64,000 nucleotides of DNA from Novipirellula caenicola (GTDB lineage: Bacteria > Planctomycetota > Planctomycetia > Pirellulales > Pirellulaceae). Both the position numbers and the translations under genes were made by a program. The notes below the pieces were generated by a model. The model was not told where the DNA came from. It saw only the letters and a program-made list of their open reading frames with translations, and did not search any database. The DNA lies in the NCBI RefSeq assembly GCF_039545035.1, contig NZ_BAABRO010000012.1, positions 186,001-250,000 of the forward strand, in the 5' to 3' direction. How positions within the stretch are numbered: position 1 is the first letter of the stretch; the number at the start of each line of letters is the position of its first letter. This document shows, in pieces, positions 1 through 9,303 of this stretch.

Positions 1-2
1 TG

Positions 3-470
3 GTCGCCATCAGGAATTTTGCAGCCAACGAACACGCCAAGGCGAACGCCGTCAAGCGTGGCGGTCATCTGGATACGCTTCGCATCGACTACAACTCTGG
101 CGAGAGTTGGTATCGGCAGGAGCCGAGCGATCAGCTAACTGCGGAGCGGTTGTTCGAGCGACGTTGGGCACTGTCGGTCATGGACACTGTCATGCAGCGG
201 CTGAGGGAGCGTTTCGTCGAGCAAGATCGCGTTGACGCGTTCGAGATCTTGGAGCCGCATCTGTTACGTGAACAGCAACGAATGCCCTACGCAGAGGCGG
301 CAGCTCAACTGCAATGTTCGGTCGCTTCCCTGAAATCGACGATGTATCGAATGAGAAAATGGTACCGTGAGTTACTCTTGGATGAAATCTCGCAAACGGT
401 TGACCAGAAAGAGGTTATGGACGAACTTGGCCAGCTCTTGGCCGTTATTTCTGGAGAATTTGGACAGTGA
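3..470 (+). CDS. ECF-type RNA polymerase sigma factor, C-terminal part (truncated by window edge)
   Basis: The frame is open from the first bases of the window to the TGA after residues EFGQ, so the gene starts outside it. The protein is highly charged. Its C-terminal half carries the helix-turn-helix-like segment PYAEAAAQLQCSVASLKSTM, which resembles region 4 of sigma-70 factors and would recognise the -35 box. The upstream segment with ESWYRQEPSDQ and two tryptophans resembles the planctomycete ECF sigma factors that are commonly encoded just before large Ser/Thr kinases. The next gene, 63 nt downstream on the same strand, is exactly such a kinase, so kinase-coupled signalling to this sigma factor is a reasonable inference. 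The family call is moderately sure; the target promoters are unknown. Confidence 0.72.
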   Translation, partial: VAIRNFAANEHAKANAVKRGGHLDTLRIDYNSGESWYRQEPSDQLTAERLFERRWALSVMDTVMQRLRERFVEQDRVDAFEILEPHLLREQQRMPYAEAAAQLQCSVASLKSTMYRMRKWYRELLLDEISQTVDQKEVMDELGQLLAVISGEFGQ

Positions 471-533
471 GAGCAACTTTCTGCGGCTTTTGCTTCTGTA
501 TGGGTAGAACGCAAAACCAACAGGAGCGAATCC

Positions 534-3500
534 ATGTCCGATAGCCAGCATGACGTGTGGCCCCCCAAAAAAGATACACCTCCAGTGGTGCCTTCGCAGG
601 GCGAGCAATGTGTGGAGTGTGGCAAAACGCTCAATGCCGAAACGCCAAAAGGTCGGTGCGCAGACTGCAGTTTGCGAAATATGTTGGACCATTCGTTTCA
701 TCCAACTGCCAACTACAGTTCGCTGCCGTTGATCGACCATCCCGACAAGGATGTCACGATTGATCAAGATGGAAGGGCCACATGGATCGAGCCGCTGAGT
801 CCAGGTCAAAAGATTGGTCAGTTTGAAATTCTGACCCGTTTAGGACGCGGTGGCATGGGAACGGTCTACGAGGCTCAAGATTCCGACAAACAACGAAGGA
901 TCGCACTCAAGGTTCTCAATCGCCCCGTCGAAAACGATGCCGCCCGACAAAGGTTTCTGCGCGAAGGCCGTCTGGCCGCCTCGATCAACCATCCCAACAG
1001 CGTCTTTGTGTTTGGCACCCATCAGGTCCAAGAGTACTCTTTGATCAGCATGGAGTTGGTTAGCGGCGGGACACTGGAGCAGCGTGTCAAGGCAGAGGGT
1101 CCGCTCGCTCCAAGGCAAGCAGTCGATATCGCACTTCAACTCATCGACGGACTCGAAGCAGCTTACGCGCAAGGGATTTTGCATCGGGACATCAAACCAG
1201 CGAATTGCTTTGAGGATAAGGACGGAGTCATCAAGGTAGGCGACTTTGGCCTTTCGATCTCAACGGATCCCGAGTTTGATGCGTGTATCACTGCAGAGGG
1301 AACGCTGCTGGGGACTCCCGCTTTTTCGTCTCCAGAGCAACTCCGCGGCGACATGTTGGACGTCCGCTCAGACATCTATGCCCTCGGTGCGACACTCTAT
1401 TACTTGCTGACTGGACGTACCACCTACCGAGCAGACAGCCTTGCCAAATTGCTCTCGCAGGTGTTTGAAAAGTCACCAGTATCACCGCAGAGTCTTCAGC
1501 CAGAGATTTCCGCCGAGTTGTCACAGCTAGTGATGCGTTGCTTGGCGAAAGAACCAGGCGACCGCTTCCGTAACTACAGCGAGCTGCGTGAAGCCCTGTT
1601 GCCCTTCAGCTCGCAAGTACAAGAACCTGCATCGATTGGTTGGAGAACGGTGGCCGGCTTGATGGATTGGTCTGTATTGGGGTTGGTTAGTTGGGTTGTC
1701 GCCGCACTGGCCTCCACAACGCCTGAGCCGGTCTTCGGAACGAACTACGTAGCCAGTCGCATCGGAGCGATGGTTTTCGCCATAGGCAGCGTCCTCTATT
1801 TCGCACTCGGTGAATCCATCTTTGGGCAAACCATCGCCAAGCGAACCCTTGGGTTACGGACCATTGGATTGGACGGTGGACGCCCCACGTTTCCGCAAGC
1901 GTTAACGCGGGCCGCAATCTTCGTGCTGCTGCCAAACCTATTCGTACTTCCCTACAATCTGCTCTTTCGTGTCGGCATCCCGATAGAGCCCGTTGTTTTT
2001 GGAAGCAGGGAGTTCGTCGTGGCCATGTTGTTGTTAGGATCGAAATGGGGATTACTGGCTCTTTTGTTCTCGACAGCAAGAACACGCAATCGCCTCGCCG
2101 CATTGCACGGCTTGTGTAGCCAAACACGAGTGGTCAGCAATCGCGATGGAAACCTGATCCCCCAGAAACACTCAAGCGTCTCGTTGGAAACGGAGTCGAT
2201 GCCTACGACTTTTGAGCAGACGGTTGGCCCTTACCAATTACTACATCCCTTAGAGACTTCCGATGGATCGACGTTTTATCTGGGGTTTGATCCGGTTCTG
2301 CTACGGCAAGTTTGGTTGCGACTCGACGACTCGCAATGCCAACACAACCCCGCGCGTGCCACACGGCTGCGATGGCTCAATCGTGTCGAAACAGACGATA
2401 AGGCTTGGAACGTTTTTGAAGCTCCGTCCGGAACGCCATTGCTGCGGTACTTGCAGACGGAGTCGGCGGCTTGTTGCGAGATGAAGCCTTGGTTGACAGA
2501 TTTGGTTCGCGAATTGGAGTCCGCCCTGCAAGACGAAACGCTGCCGGACAAACTGGAGCTGGACCAGCTCTGGCTGACCGATGACAAACGTTTGAAAGTG
2601 CTTGATTTTTCGGCCCCTGGAATCAACCGAGGAGATGCCTTCGCTCGTCAGGATCCTGCTACTCCGTCCACGCCAACTTCATCCACCGAGAAAGTCCGGC
2701 GTTTGTTTCAGCGGCTCGCGCCTCACATCAGAAAAATCTATGTCTCGCAGGACAAAACAAAGCTACCGCCTCCACTTTACCTAACTCAAATGCTGAACAA
2801 ATGGGAGAGTGATGCCAATATTGAGGAGCTGTTGGAAACAACTGAATCATCCTCCGAACGTCAGCCGCTATCTGCTGGGCGACGACGGTTTGCGATGGCT
2901 GCGGCCTGTTACGCATTTCCACTCATGATCCTTTTCAGTTTCCTAGCCAATGGCCTACTTAGCAGTATCTTCTTCACGCGGCATGCGGACCTAAAACGAC
3001 TGTATACACTGGTGAACATCGCTCAAGAGAACGAGGCCAACAAAGATGGTTGGAAACTCAAGAAGGAAATTGCGGAACGCCCAGAACTTGATCCCAAGTT
3101 ATCGACACGAGTTCAGAGCTCCGCCCGTTATGTGGCGGCGACACAGCTCATTGCGGGGCAATTTCCGGGCGTTCTGGATGACGCCAGAATGCAGAGCCTC
3201 CCGGCTCTTCAATACTTTTACCCCGCGATTCGGACAGAGATCCGCACGATTCAACAACGAACGCAGCCGACGAACGCAGAGATTGAAGCCGCAAGTGAGT
3301 TACTCGCCACGCAGATTGGGCAGCGAGAAAAGGAACTCTCCAAAGTTTATTTCTGCGGTTTTCAGATATTTTTTCTGTTTGCTTTGCTCCACTGGATCGT
3401 GTTCGTGGCAATCCCGGCCGCGATTGCTGGATTCCTCTTCCAAGGAGGCCTGGTCATTCATGCATTTCGAACAGTGATTGTCCGCACTAATGGGGTACCA

Positions 3501-3725
3501 GCAAGCAGTTTGCGGATTCTGTTCCGCGCTGTGTTGAGTGCTCTTCCCGGATGTTCAGTGGCGGTGCTGCTCATGGCAAATCAACTTGGCTGGATGCAAC
3601 CGGTCTCTGCATTATTCACTTACGGCTGCATTGCTCTCGTCATCGTCTGTGGGATCCTATCCAACCTTGTCGGCACGCGAAGTCTGGCCGATCGAATGCT
3701 TGGAACCGCTATCGTTGTCCGCTGA
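534..3725 (+). CDS. Membrane Ser/Thr protein kinase with zinc-ribbon-like N-terminus and RDD-type membrane domain
   Basis: The 1063-aa protein has paired cysteines at about 26/29 and 42/45 (zinc-ribbon-like). A complete Hanks-type kinase domain follows: glycine loop LGRGGMG at 103-109, Lys126, HRD at 217-219 with KPAN, DFG at 237-239 and a SPEQ motif. Residues about 372-530 form hydrophobic segments with the AKRTLGLR motif of RDD membrane domains. A second segment starting near FEQTVGPYQLL resembles a degenerate kinase N-lobe without HRD/DFG, so it may be a pseudokinase. The C-terminal 270 residues contain more membrane segments and a second RDD-like part ending in LADRMLGTAIVVR. It phosphorylates protein substrates at the membrane; none can be named from sequence. 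It follows the sigma factor gene on the same strand. Confidence 0.88.
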   Translation: MSDSQHDVWPPKKDTPPVVPSQGEQCVECGKTLNAETPKGRCADCSLRNMLDHSFHPTANYSSLPLIDHPDKDVTIDQDGRATWIEPLSPGQKIGQFEILTRLGRGGMGTVYEAQDSDKQRRIALKVLNRPVENDAARQRFLREGRLAASINHPNSVFVFGTHQVQEYSLISMELVSGGTLEQRVKAEGPLAPRQAVDIALQLIDGLEAAYAQGILHRDIKPANCFEDKDGVIKVGDFGLSISTDPEFDACITAEGTLLGTPAFSSPEQLRGDMLDVRSDIYALGATLYYLLTGRTTYRADSLAKLLSQVFEKSPVSPQSLQPEISAELSQLVMRCLAKEPGDRFRNYSELREALLPFSSQVQEPASIGWRTVAGLMDWSVLGLVSWVVAALASTTPEPVFGTNYVASRIGAMVFAIGSVLYFALGESIFGQTIAKRTLGLRTIGLDGGRPTFPQALTRAAIFVLLPNLFVLPYNLLFRVGIPIEPVVFGSREFVVAMLLLGSKWGLLALLFSTARTRNRLAALHGLCSQTRVVSNRDGNLIPQKHSSVSLETESMPTTFEQTVGPYQLLHPLETSDGSTFYLGFDPVLLRQVWLRLDDSQCQHNPARATRLRWLNRVETDDKAWNVFEAPSGTPLLRYLQTESAACCEMKPWLTDLVRELESALQDETLPDKLELDQLWLTDDKRLKVLDFSAPGINRGDAFARQDPATPSTPTSSTEKVRRLFQRLAPHIRKIYVSQDKTKLPPPLYLTQMLNKWESDANIEELLETTESSSERQPLSAGRRRFAMAAACYAFPLMILFSFLANGLLSSIFFTRHADLKRLYTLVNIAQENEANKDGWKLKKEIAERPELDPKLSTRVQSSARYVAATQLIAGQFPGVLDDARMQSLPALQYFYPAIRTEIRTIQQRTQPTNAEIEAASELLATQIGQREKELSKVYFCGFQIFFLFALLHWIVFVAIPAAIAGFLFQGGLVIHAFRTVIVRTNGVPASSLRILFRAVLSALPGCSVAVLLMANQLGWMQPVSALFTYGCIALVIVCGILSNLVGTRSLADRMLGTAIVVR

Positions 3726-3802
3726 CTTGAGTTGCGATCGACAAGATCTGGCGGACCTGTTTCAGTCTTTATCCCTAAAAGTAGTGGTCCCGATTGGAGC
3801 CA

Positions 3803-3907
3803 TCAAAAGCGGCCCGATTTGAGACAACATCGTTTGAATCTTCGTCCGCTACCGCAGGGGCAGAGATGCCGGTTCGGTGCCAGCCATCTTAATGCATTCT
3901 GTGCGAA
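3803..3907 (-). pseudogene. SEC-C motif remnant
   Basis: In the minus frame a 35-codon stretch ends [20 protein letters not shown] followed by TGA, the C-x-C-x8-C-C pattern of a zinc-binding SEC-C motif. An in-frame TAA lies immediately upstream and no good start codon precedes the motif, so this is the tail of a lost gene. A complete 54-aa relative lies at 33628-33792. The two copies also share the downstream flank around 'cctaaaagtagt' and 'gccatca', so they are related by duplication. Confidence 0.6.
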
Positions 3908-3910
3908 TTA

Positions 3911-4228
3911 AGTGCGATTGTGTCATGGTAGCCGGTAGCCGAGCAACTGGCGAGATAGCGAGGCGAATCGCGGTAGCCTGACAGCCGGCCCAGATCTCAA
4001 ACTCTCTGCCGTACTCTGTCTCTTCTTTGGAATACTCTCGATATCGCGCTGAGCCGGCCGATGTTGTTAACTGACGCCGGACTATTAACTCAGAGAGTTC
4101 GAGAGTATTCGTTGTGACCCAAGGGGTAAGCTGCAAGAAAGTACCTTTTCGGCGTCTCTCCGTCGGCTGGGCGAGAGAGGCGAGAAACACGGTCGAACGC
4201 CCGAAACTCCCGGAAACCCGGGGATCAA
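3911..4228. other. Intergenic stretch without recognisable gene
   Basis: Between the SEC-C remnant and the terminator no frame has coding character or a ribosome-binding site. A repeated 'gagagt..tcgagagtatt' word occurs around 4020-4110 ('actctcgatat' and 'gagagttcgagagtattcg'), which could form a weak hairpin. Nothing else is supported. Confidence 0.4.
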
Positions 4229-4260
4229 ACGCAAAAAGGCCGATGCGGTTGCATCGGCCT
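4229..4260. terminator. Rho-independent terminator-like hairpin
   Basis: GGCCGATGC and GCATCGGCC form a perfect 9-bp stem around a GGTT loop, with AAAAA before it and TTT after it. It could act in both directions, between the kinase transcript and the leftward decayed genes at 4.5-5.4 kb. Confidence 0.75.
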
Positions 4261-4518
4261 TTGGCGTTTACTGGCGGGCAGCATCATTTCGCTACTGTCC
4301 ACGAAGGCTCCCCGAGCCAGACGCTCTCTGCACGGGATCTCGGCTGGAACACTCTCTTTAATGCTTTGGCGACAACGGTTTACAAGAAAGCTGTCCGGTT
4401 CGATCAGGTCGTTTAGCGAGCAGGACGCTCACGGAACATGGTGAGGCGGGTGAACAACGATCTATTGACCAGAGGTCTCTTTGTCTTTTGAAAAAAGAAT
4501 TTGCACCTTGGTTAGAGA

Positions 4519-5095
4519 CTATGCATTCTCGGCTAGCCCAGCGGCCACCAACGCTTGTCTCCAGCTGCGAAACGTGCGGCGGATGGCCATGGTTTTGTCT
4601 CGGTTCTCGAGGCAGACCTCAGTGTAAATGAGGGACTGGCCGGCGGCTTGGCGGTCGCGGAGCCAGAGAATCATTGCTTCGCGGTCGAAGTGATCAGGGC
4701 GCCGGCGAGAGACGTTGGCTAAGTTGACGCCGGCGGCCGTGAGGGCGGCTCGCCACGATCGGTGGTAGCGAAGGGCGGCATCGTAAAGGCCGCGATCGCG
4801 GCTGCGGTTCACCATGGCCCCGAGGTCGTAGCCTGTCGTACACAAACGGCGGAGTTGTTGTTCGACGCGGGCTTGCGTCAGGTCGCGACTGTAGGCGACG
4901 TGTCGCGTGTTGACGCCCTCGCGTATTGCAGAGCCGTTTCCAACACATGCAAAGGTTCGCGTTTCTCGTCGAGCAACAACCATGACAACCCGTATGGTGG
5001 TTTGCCGCCGGCGAGATAGACCTGCTCGGCGATCTTCACGCATCCGCGCCAAACCTTGTCGCTTAATTCACGACTGTATAAAGGAGCATCACGAT
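4519..5095 (-). pseudogene. Decayed repeat protein with two SWR-AL-AAG repeats (frameshifted)
   Basis: Two overlapping minus frames both look coding. The upstream frame (about 5095-4920) reads naturally through RELSDKVWRGC and VYLAGGKPPYGLSWLLLDEK, then stops at a TGA. The downstream frame carries VNRSRDRGLYDAALRYHRSW, RAALTAAGVNLANVS and a second repeat FRSWRQALVAAGLAENA. A single frameshift near 4910-4925 would join them. The repeats, a conserved Trp followed by AL-AAG, recall homing-endonuclease-associated repeats, but the match is weak. The gene lies directly behind the damaged receiver-like gene at 5098-5399, so the whole block is decaying. Function unknown. Confidence 0.5.
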
Positions 5096-5097
5096 CC

Positions 5098-5399
5098 TCA
5101 GCTATCGCGTTTCCTCACCATTGCCTCGATCGCACGAATCCCATCTCCATCTTCGTTCTCGCGGACACGTTCGCCGAGTGAACCTTCATCGCCGGCGGCA
5201 CAAAGCCGTGTAACGCCACCTGTTCCTCGATCCAAAGCACAACGTCATATCCAGTTCCGCGTTCATCATCGCCAAGGTCGTGGTCCAGGCTGATCTCAGT
5301 AACGTCGCCTGCTTTCAGCAATTCAATTGCCTAAACGGGCCAATAGACGCGAACCCAACCCTCGGGCGTGACTCGCTCATCATCAAGATAGATCTTCAT
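5098..5399 (-). pseudogene. Cyclic-phosphate-processing receiver-like domain protein, disrupted by amber codon and frameshift
   Basis: The reading frame starts MKIYLDDERVTPEGW and runs to an in-frame TAG (5331-5333, codon 23). It then continues in frame through ISLDHDLGDDERGTGYDVV and MKVHSANVSARTKMEMG. A one-base loss after MEMG breaks the natural end, which would read IRAIEAMVRKRDS. The LDDER, SLDHDLG and VHSAN motifs match the small receiver-like family that I know from cyclic-phosphate RNA-end contexts; this family call is from memory. The ATG overlaps the stop of the GIY-YIG gene at 5383, so the two were once coupled. With two lesions it is best treated as a pseudogene. Confidence 0.65.
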
Positions 5400-6306
5400 C
5401 GGCGGCATCCTGAGGAAGTTGCGACTGATGCCAGTCACCGTAGGTTTGACGGCTATCGGTTATCTTCCAGGCGACGCGACCATTGGTGTTACCCGCGGCG
5501 ACGATCGCGGCTCCCGCGCTTGGACTACTGAGATAGACGTCTTCGGCGAAGAGGAGCAGTGCTTTGCCCGGCACCTCGACCAGCTTCTTTTCTTCGACCA
5601 ATTGTGCTCTTAGCTCACGATAGCTTGTCCAACTTGCCCGCGGTTCCAGCGTCGCTGTTGAGCCTTTCAAAACAACGAATTCCCCATCAATTTCCTTCGC
5701 CTTGGCTGATGCATTGCCCGAGGAGAACTCGAAGACCGGTGAACCGTCGCATTGTTCTGGATCGCCTGGTGTCGTGAAACGAACCGTTGGCTTTGGCTTT
5801 AGGAACGAGAACCCAAGGACTGGCAACACCAACTCGATGTGCTTCAGAAATCCTTCCATGTCGGCGATGTCCGCTTCTGGCATCGGCGGCAGCGGTGGCG
5901 CGGTTCCGTTGTGGACCTTGGCGCGGCCCGCAGCATAGCCCATCGTGATCAAACGACTTTCCAAGTATCGAACGTGGGCTTTCGTCAGATTCAGATCCTT
6001 GCTGATCACTGCGACGCAGCGGGTCCAAAATTCTTTGCGTTCGTCTTTGTCGTGAGACGCCAGTCGTTTGAAGACGTTATCGCCTTCGCCGATGTAGACG
6101 ACTTCGCCAACCGGATTCTCCGGATCCGGCCCCGCCAGTATGTAAACGCCCGTCCGCTTTATCTCTTCCCGTTTCGCCAGTTCGGCAAGTTTGGTCCGAG
6201 GCGAAACGAGCAACTTACCACTCCAGTTCATCACTTCGGCGCTCAGCAAGCCCGATGCGTCGCCGTCAACGAGGTATATACGAATTGACTTGCCGGCCGT
6301 TTGCAT
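5383..6306 (-). CDS. GIY-YIG nuclease-like protein with DUF4357-type C-terminal domain
   Basis: The 307-aa protein has a GIY-YIG core in its first half: RTGVYILAG at about 52-60, VVYIGEGDNVFKRLASH at about 69-85 and a conserved Glu in LESRLI. The segment near residues 260-290 (YLSSPSAGAAIVAAG then GRVAWK) resembles the DUF4357 module often joined to GIY-YIG domains. Such proteins are predicted nucleases. The start ATG follows the hydrophobic MQTAGKSIRIYLVDG. It is the first leftward gene of a small group whose next two members are decayed, and it lies 360 bp from the dnd operon. A role in defence is inference from the neighbourhood. Confidence 0.78.
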   Translation of the reverse strand: MQTAGKSIRIYLVDGDASGLLSAEVMNWSGKLLVSPRTKLAELAKREEIKRTGVYILAGPDPENPVGEVVYIGEGDNVFKRLASHDKDERKEFWTRCVAVISKDLNLTKAHVRYLESRLITMGYAAGRAKVHNGTAPPLPPMPEADIADMEGFLKHIELVLPVLGFSFLKPKPTVRFTTPGDPEQCDGSPVFEFSSGNASAKAKEIDGEFVVLKGSTATLEPRASWTSYRELRAQLVEEKKLVEVPGKALLLFAEDVYLSSPSAGAAIVAAGNTNGRVAWKITDSRQTYGDWHQSQLPQDAADEDLS

Positions 6307-6308
6307 CG

Positions 6309-6668
6309 AAAGCTGCTCCTCGTAAGAAAATCTGAGAACGAAATCTTAGCATATTGCAGCGTCTCGCTTTTGGATCGGCGGAACCATTAACGCCGTGGAT
6401 TGATTTGTAATCCACCGTTCTGGTCGCTATCACAGCGAACAGCATTTCGGGCCAGGCAACAAGTTGAACAAGCAGATTGCTTTGAAAATCGTGCTGGTCT
6501 ACACCGACGATTCAGGTCTAGGGCAACTTGGCTTGCTCAAAAGGAAGGAAAGGACTTCGTACGTTTGAAAGCGAAACGCATCAGGCCGTGGAAAACGCCC
6601 AAGCAGCTAATCGCAGCTCTTTGACTCAGCGGCATTTGACGAACGAGTTTAACCTGGCGCACCGAAGG
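6309..6668. other. Intergenic stretch without supported gene
   Basis: No frame has convincing coding character or a ribosome-binding site. A 74-codon plus-strand open frame at 6400-6624 lacks recognisable features, and a neighbouring frame is interrupted by stops. It may be residue of a lost gene between the GIY-YIG gene and the dnd operon. Confidence 0.4.
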
Positions 6669-6908
6669 TCAGGCAAGTGAAAACCGGCCATCTTCGGTCT
6701 GTGTGAACAAACATTCCTTGGCCTGATTCGCGACAGCGATATTCTTTGTGTGCCGACGCAATTGGGAACGAAGGACGCTCGCGGCGTTCTTAGCTTTGAA
6801 CTCGTAGAGGCCTTTCTCTGAGATTACTTCGTAAATCTCCGCAGCCGACATCGGCTTGCCAGATGCCTTTAATACGTCCGCAGCTACCTGATGAATTGCT
6901 TTTTTCAT
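6669..6908 (-). CDS. Small winged-helix protein resembling HARE-HTH (restriction-associated)
   Basis: The 79-aa protein starts MKKAIHQVAADVLKASGKPM and has the pattern of the HARE-HTH/HB1 winged helix: helix, GKPMSAAEIYEVI, helix with KNAASVLRSQL, then a basic wing and a final F-SLA strand. This domain is often fused to or encoded beside restriction and modification proteins, where it is thought to bind DNA. Its ATG overlaps the dndE stop (6905-6908), making it the last gene of the dndBCDE operon. It could be a regulator or an accessory reader of modified DNA. It is not a standard Dnd subunit. Confidence 0.68.
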   Translation of the reverse strand: MKKAIHQVAADVLKASGKPMSAAEIYEVISEKGLYEFKAKNAASVLRSQLRRHTKNIAVANQAKECLFTQTEDGRFSLA

Positions 6909-7288
6909 TTGTCCTCGTCCAACGCCAGATTTATGAGATCACCAATATTGCTTATCGCCGACGGCGTCGCTAGGTAGCCGATTCCGCGATGCAGGTGCAG
7001 CCGAAATTGCTGAGCTACGGTTTCTTCGTCTGTTCCCAAGCCATCCTTGTAGCAGCGTGCTTTGACCAGTGCCCAGTAGAGTTCATTCAACTCGCCACCG
7101 AACACCTGCCAACTCATTTCTACATTGCTATCCGCTGGGATGTCGACGACCGTGGGTGGAGAGGCTTCTTTCATCGAAACCACGAGTGCCCATCGGCACA
7201 GAATATTCCATTGACCAATACCCGTACGGGACTTGATGCGAATGAGCTTGTCCCTTGCCTGGGATGAGAGTTTGATTTGTTTAATCAC
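6905..7288 (-). CDS. dndE: DndE, DNA phosphorothioation protein
   Basis: The 127-aa protein begins MIKQIKLSSQARDKLIRIKS and contains GIGQWNILCRWALVVSM and a GGELNELYWALVKARC segment typical of DndE. DndE binds DNA (nicked DNA in some studies) and is needed with DndC and DndD to insert sulfur in the DNA backbone. Length is normal for the family. It sits 9 nt after dndD and overlaps the next small gene by four bases, so it is clearly in the operon. Confidence 0.88.
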   Translation of the reverse strand: MIKQIKLSSQARDKLIRIKSRTGIGQWNILCRWALVVSMKEASPPTVVDIPADSNVEMSWQVFGGELNELYWALVKARCYKDGLGTDEETVAQQFRLHLHRGIGYLATPSAISNIGDLINLALDEDK

Positions 7289-7296
7289 GATTGTTC

Positions 7297-9303
7297 CTAA
7301 ACGGCCTCCGCCTCTTCATGATGCCAGAAGTAACCCTGTTCAACTATCGTTTGCTTTGTCTTTTCGTCATAATTCAGGTGATACGCACGTGCAACGTTAG
7401 GCTCTAGAGCGGCGTAAAACTCTTCGTCGACTTCCGTGTCCGTGGAAAGAATAATGGTTTGATGGCTCGCGGAAGGGAAGTATCGCGTCAGCAGGTTCCC
7501 GCGATGCATTGCATCGAGTCGAGCCATCGGAGTGTCAATAATTGCCGGGAGTCGACGATTCGACGCTCGGCCAAGTCCCCATAAAACTGAGATTGCAAAC
7601 ATTTGCTTTTCCCCCTCAGAAAGTCGCTGCTTAGGAATCGTCATTCCATCGGAGTCTATCAGCGTTATTGAGAAATCAACTGGATCGATAGAAATCGATT
7701 CAACAAGCGATTTCTTGCGGAGTAAATATTGAAACGCTTCGAGGATATTTGCCGCGAGTCGATCAATCTTCGCCGCGGTCGATTGCTCAAGAAAAACTTT
7801 CATTGTCTCGCGTGTACGCTCTGACAGGTGAGACATTCGTTCCGCGTCATCTGCAGCAACTTGCTCTGCATTCGTACGAAGAAGCTTTTCTTCTATTTTG
7901 CTTTCGACTTCTTCTCGCTCGCGAATTTTCTCTTCACAAGCTTGCTCGAAACGCTTCAGTTCTGATTCAGCGTCAGCGTGCGATCGGACCGCCGCTTTCA
8001 GTTTTTCCGCGACGTCCTTTATTTCAGTTTCTTTAGGGGTGGAAGCCAGTTGCCTGCGAATTAAGTCCAGCTCCGCACTCGTTTGCTCCAAATTGAACAC
8101 CAATGATGCGCCCTCTTTTTTGAGACGCGCAAGCTCTTTGGTCATCAATAACGATAAAGAGTTACGTGAACCTTCAGACAAATGTATCGACGGTTCAGGC
8201 TCTTTGATCTCAGCTCGAAGTTGTCGTCGTTTCGCCAGAACCAATTCGATTGACTCCAAGACTTTTGCTGAAAATTGTTGATCTCTGAGTTCCGACAAAA
8301 TCGCTTTGTCATGTGAGTCGAGGGCTTCACCGGCGTGTATCAACTGCTGATATGAGCGACTTTCTTTATCGAATTCGTCAACGGTTTTCAAGAGATCTGA
8401 AATCATTGCCAGAGGCAGGCTGCCGCTGGCAAGTCCAGTCAAATTTGATTCGATTCCAGTCTTCTTGAGGGTAAGTTCCTTCTTCGTGACTTCATTTGTG
8501 TTTCGCTCGTCCCAGTGCTTGCCACCTATGCGAGCGAATGCCTCTTCAGCCTTCACCAGCTCTTTAGCCGCAAAATCGACGCGATTTCTTGCAGCACCAC
8601 AGTCTTGTTTGCGAGCCTTCAATTCCGAGCAAATAACGTCCAACGCACCTTTCCACTCGTCGACTGCTTCTCGATCGCTGTTTGATATCTGACGTTCGGC
8701 GAGCTTCATATGAACCACCTTCATGTCCGCGATCAAACGTTCAGCGAGGTCAAGTCCCAGCAACGACTTAATTGCCGATCCCAATGCCTCACTTGTTGAT
8801 TCGTCGTCAGCTATAAATCGGATCTTTTCAGCATCAAAGAAGAACAGCTGAGAGATCCCAATGGGAACGATCTCTTCAACAACATGATTCCAGTTCTTCG
8901 AGAAATCTGCATGCTTCTTTCCATCGCAATAGACTTCCAGATGCTCCCGAAGGGTCTTCTTGACATTCCAGCGGCGTCGGACCTCATAGATCCGTTCGAC
9001 ACCCTCCGAAACATACTGAAAGGTCAGCGATATCGACGCCCCATCCGCTGGATCCACACCTCGATGGATACAATCCGTCAAGAACTCACTGTAACTCTGG
9101 TTTGATCGTTTCGAGCAGTTAGCTCGGGAGCCATAAAGCACCAGCAAGATTGAATCGAAGAATGAGGTCTTTCCGCCGCCATTGATGCCTCCTACCAAAA
9201 TGATTGGTTTGGCCTTTCCATTGCGGCGATCGGGACTCAGATTGAAAGTTTGCTCACCGCGATAGAGGCAAAAATTGTAAAGAGACAATTCGAGTAACTG
9301 CAT
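7297..9303 (-). CDS. dndD: DndD, SMC-like ATPase of DNA phosphorothioation
   Basis: The 668-aa protein has Walker A GGINGGGKTS near residues 38-47, a long charged coiled-coil centre (about 190-540), the ABC signature RLSEGEKQMF and Walker B PAIIDTPMARLD near the C-terminus. This is the layout of DndD, a RecF/SMC-type ATPase thought to open or nick DNA for sulfur insertion with DndC and DndE. Its start follows the dndC stop by one base, and the stop is TAG. No zinc-hook CxxC is visible in the coiled coil. Confidence 0.92.
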   Translation of the reverse strand: MQLLELSLYNFCLYRGEQTFNLSPDRRNGKAKPIILVGGINGGGKTSFFDSILLVLYGSRANCSKRSNQSYSEFLTDCIHRGVDPADGASISLTFQYVSEGVERIYEVRRRWNVKKTLREHLEVYCDGKKHADFSKNWNHVVEEIVPIGISQLFFFDAEKIRFIADDESTSEALGSAIKSLLGLDLAERLIADMKVVHMKLAERQISNSDREAVDEWKGALDVICSELKARKQDCGAARNRVDFAAKELVKAEEAFARIGGKHWDERNTNEVTKKELTLKKTGIESNLTGLASGSLPLAMISDLLKTVDEFDKESRSYQQLIHAGEALDSHDKAILSELRDQQFSAKVLESIELVLAKRRQLRAEIKEPEPSIHLSEGSRNSLSLLMTKELARLKKEGASLVFNLEQTSAELDLIRRQLASTPKETEIKDVAEKLKAAVRSHADAESELKRFEQACEEKIREREEVESKIEEKLLRTNAEQVAADDAERMSHLSERTRETMKVFLEQSTAAKIDRLAANILEAFQYLLRKKSLVESISIDPVDFSITLIDSDGMTIPKQRLSEGEKQMFAISVLWGLGRASNRRLPAIIDTPMARLDAMHRGNLLTRYFPSASHQTIILSTDTEVDEEFYAALEPNVARAYHLNYDEKTKQTIVEQGYFWHHEEAEAV

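Noticed and set aside
6400-6624. 74-codon plus-strand frame
   Set aside because: No recognisable domain or ribosome-binding site; a neighbouring frame is equally open in parts, so coding cannot be supported.
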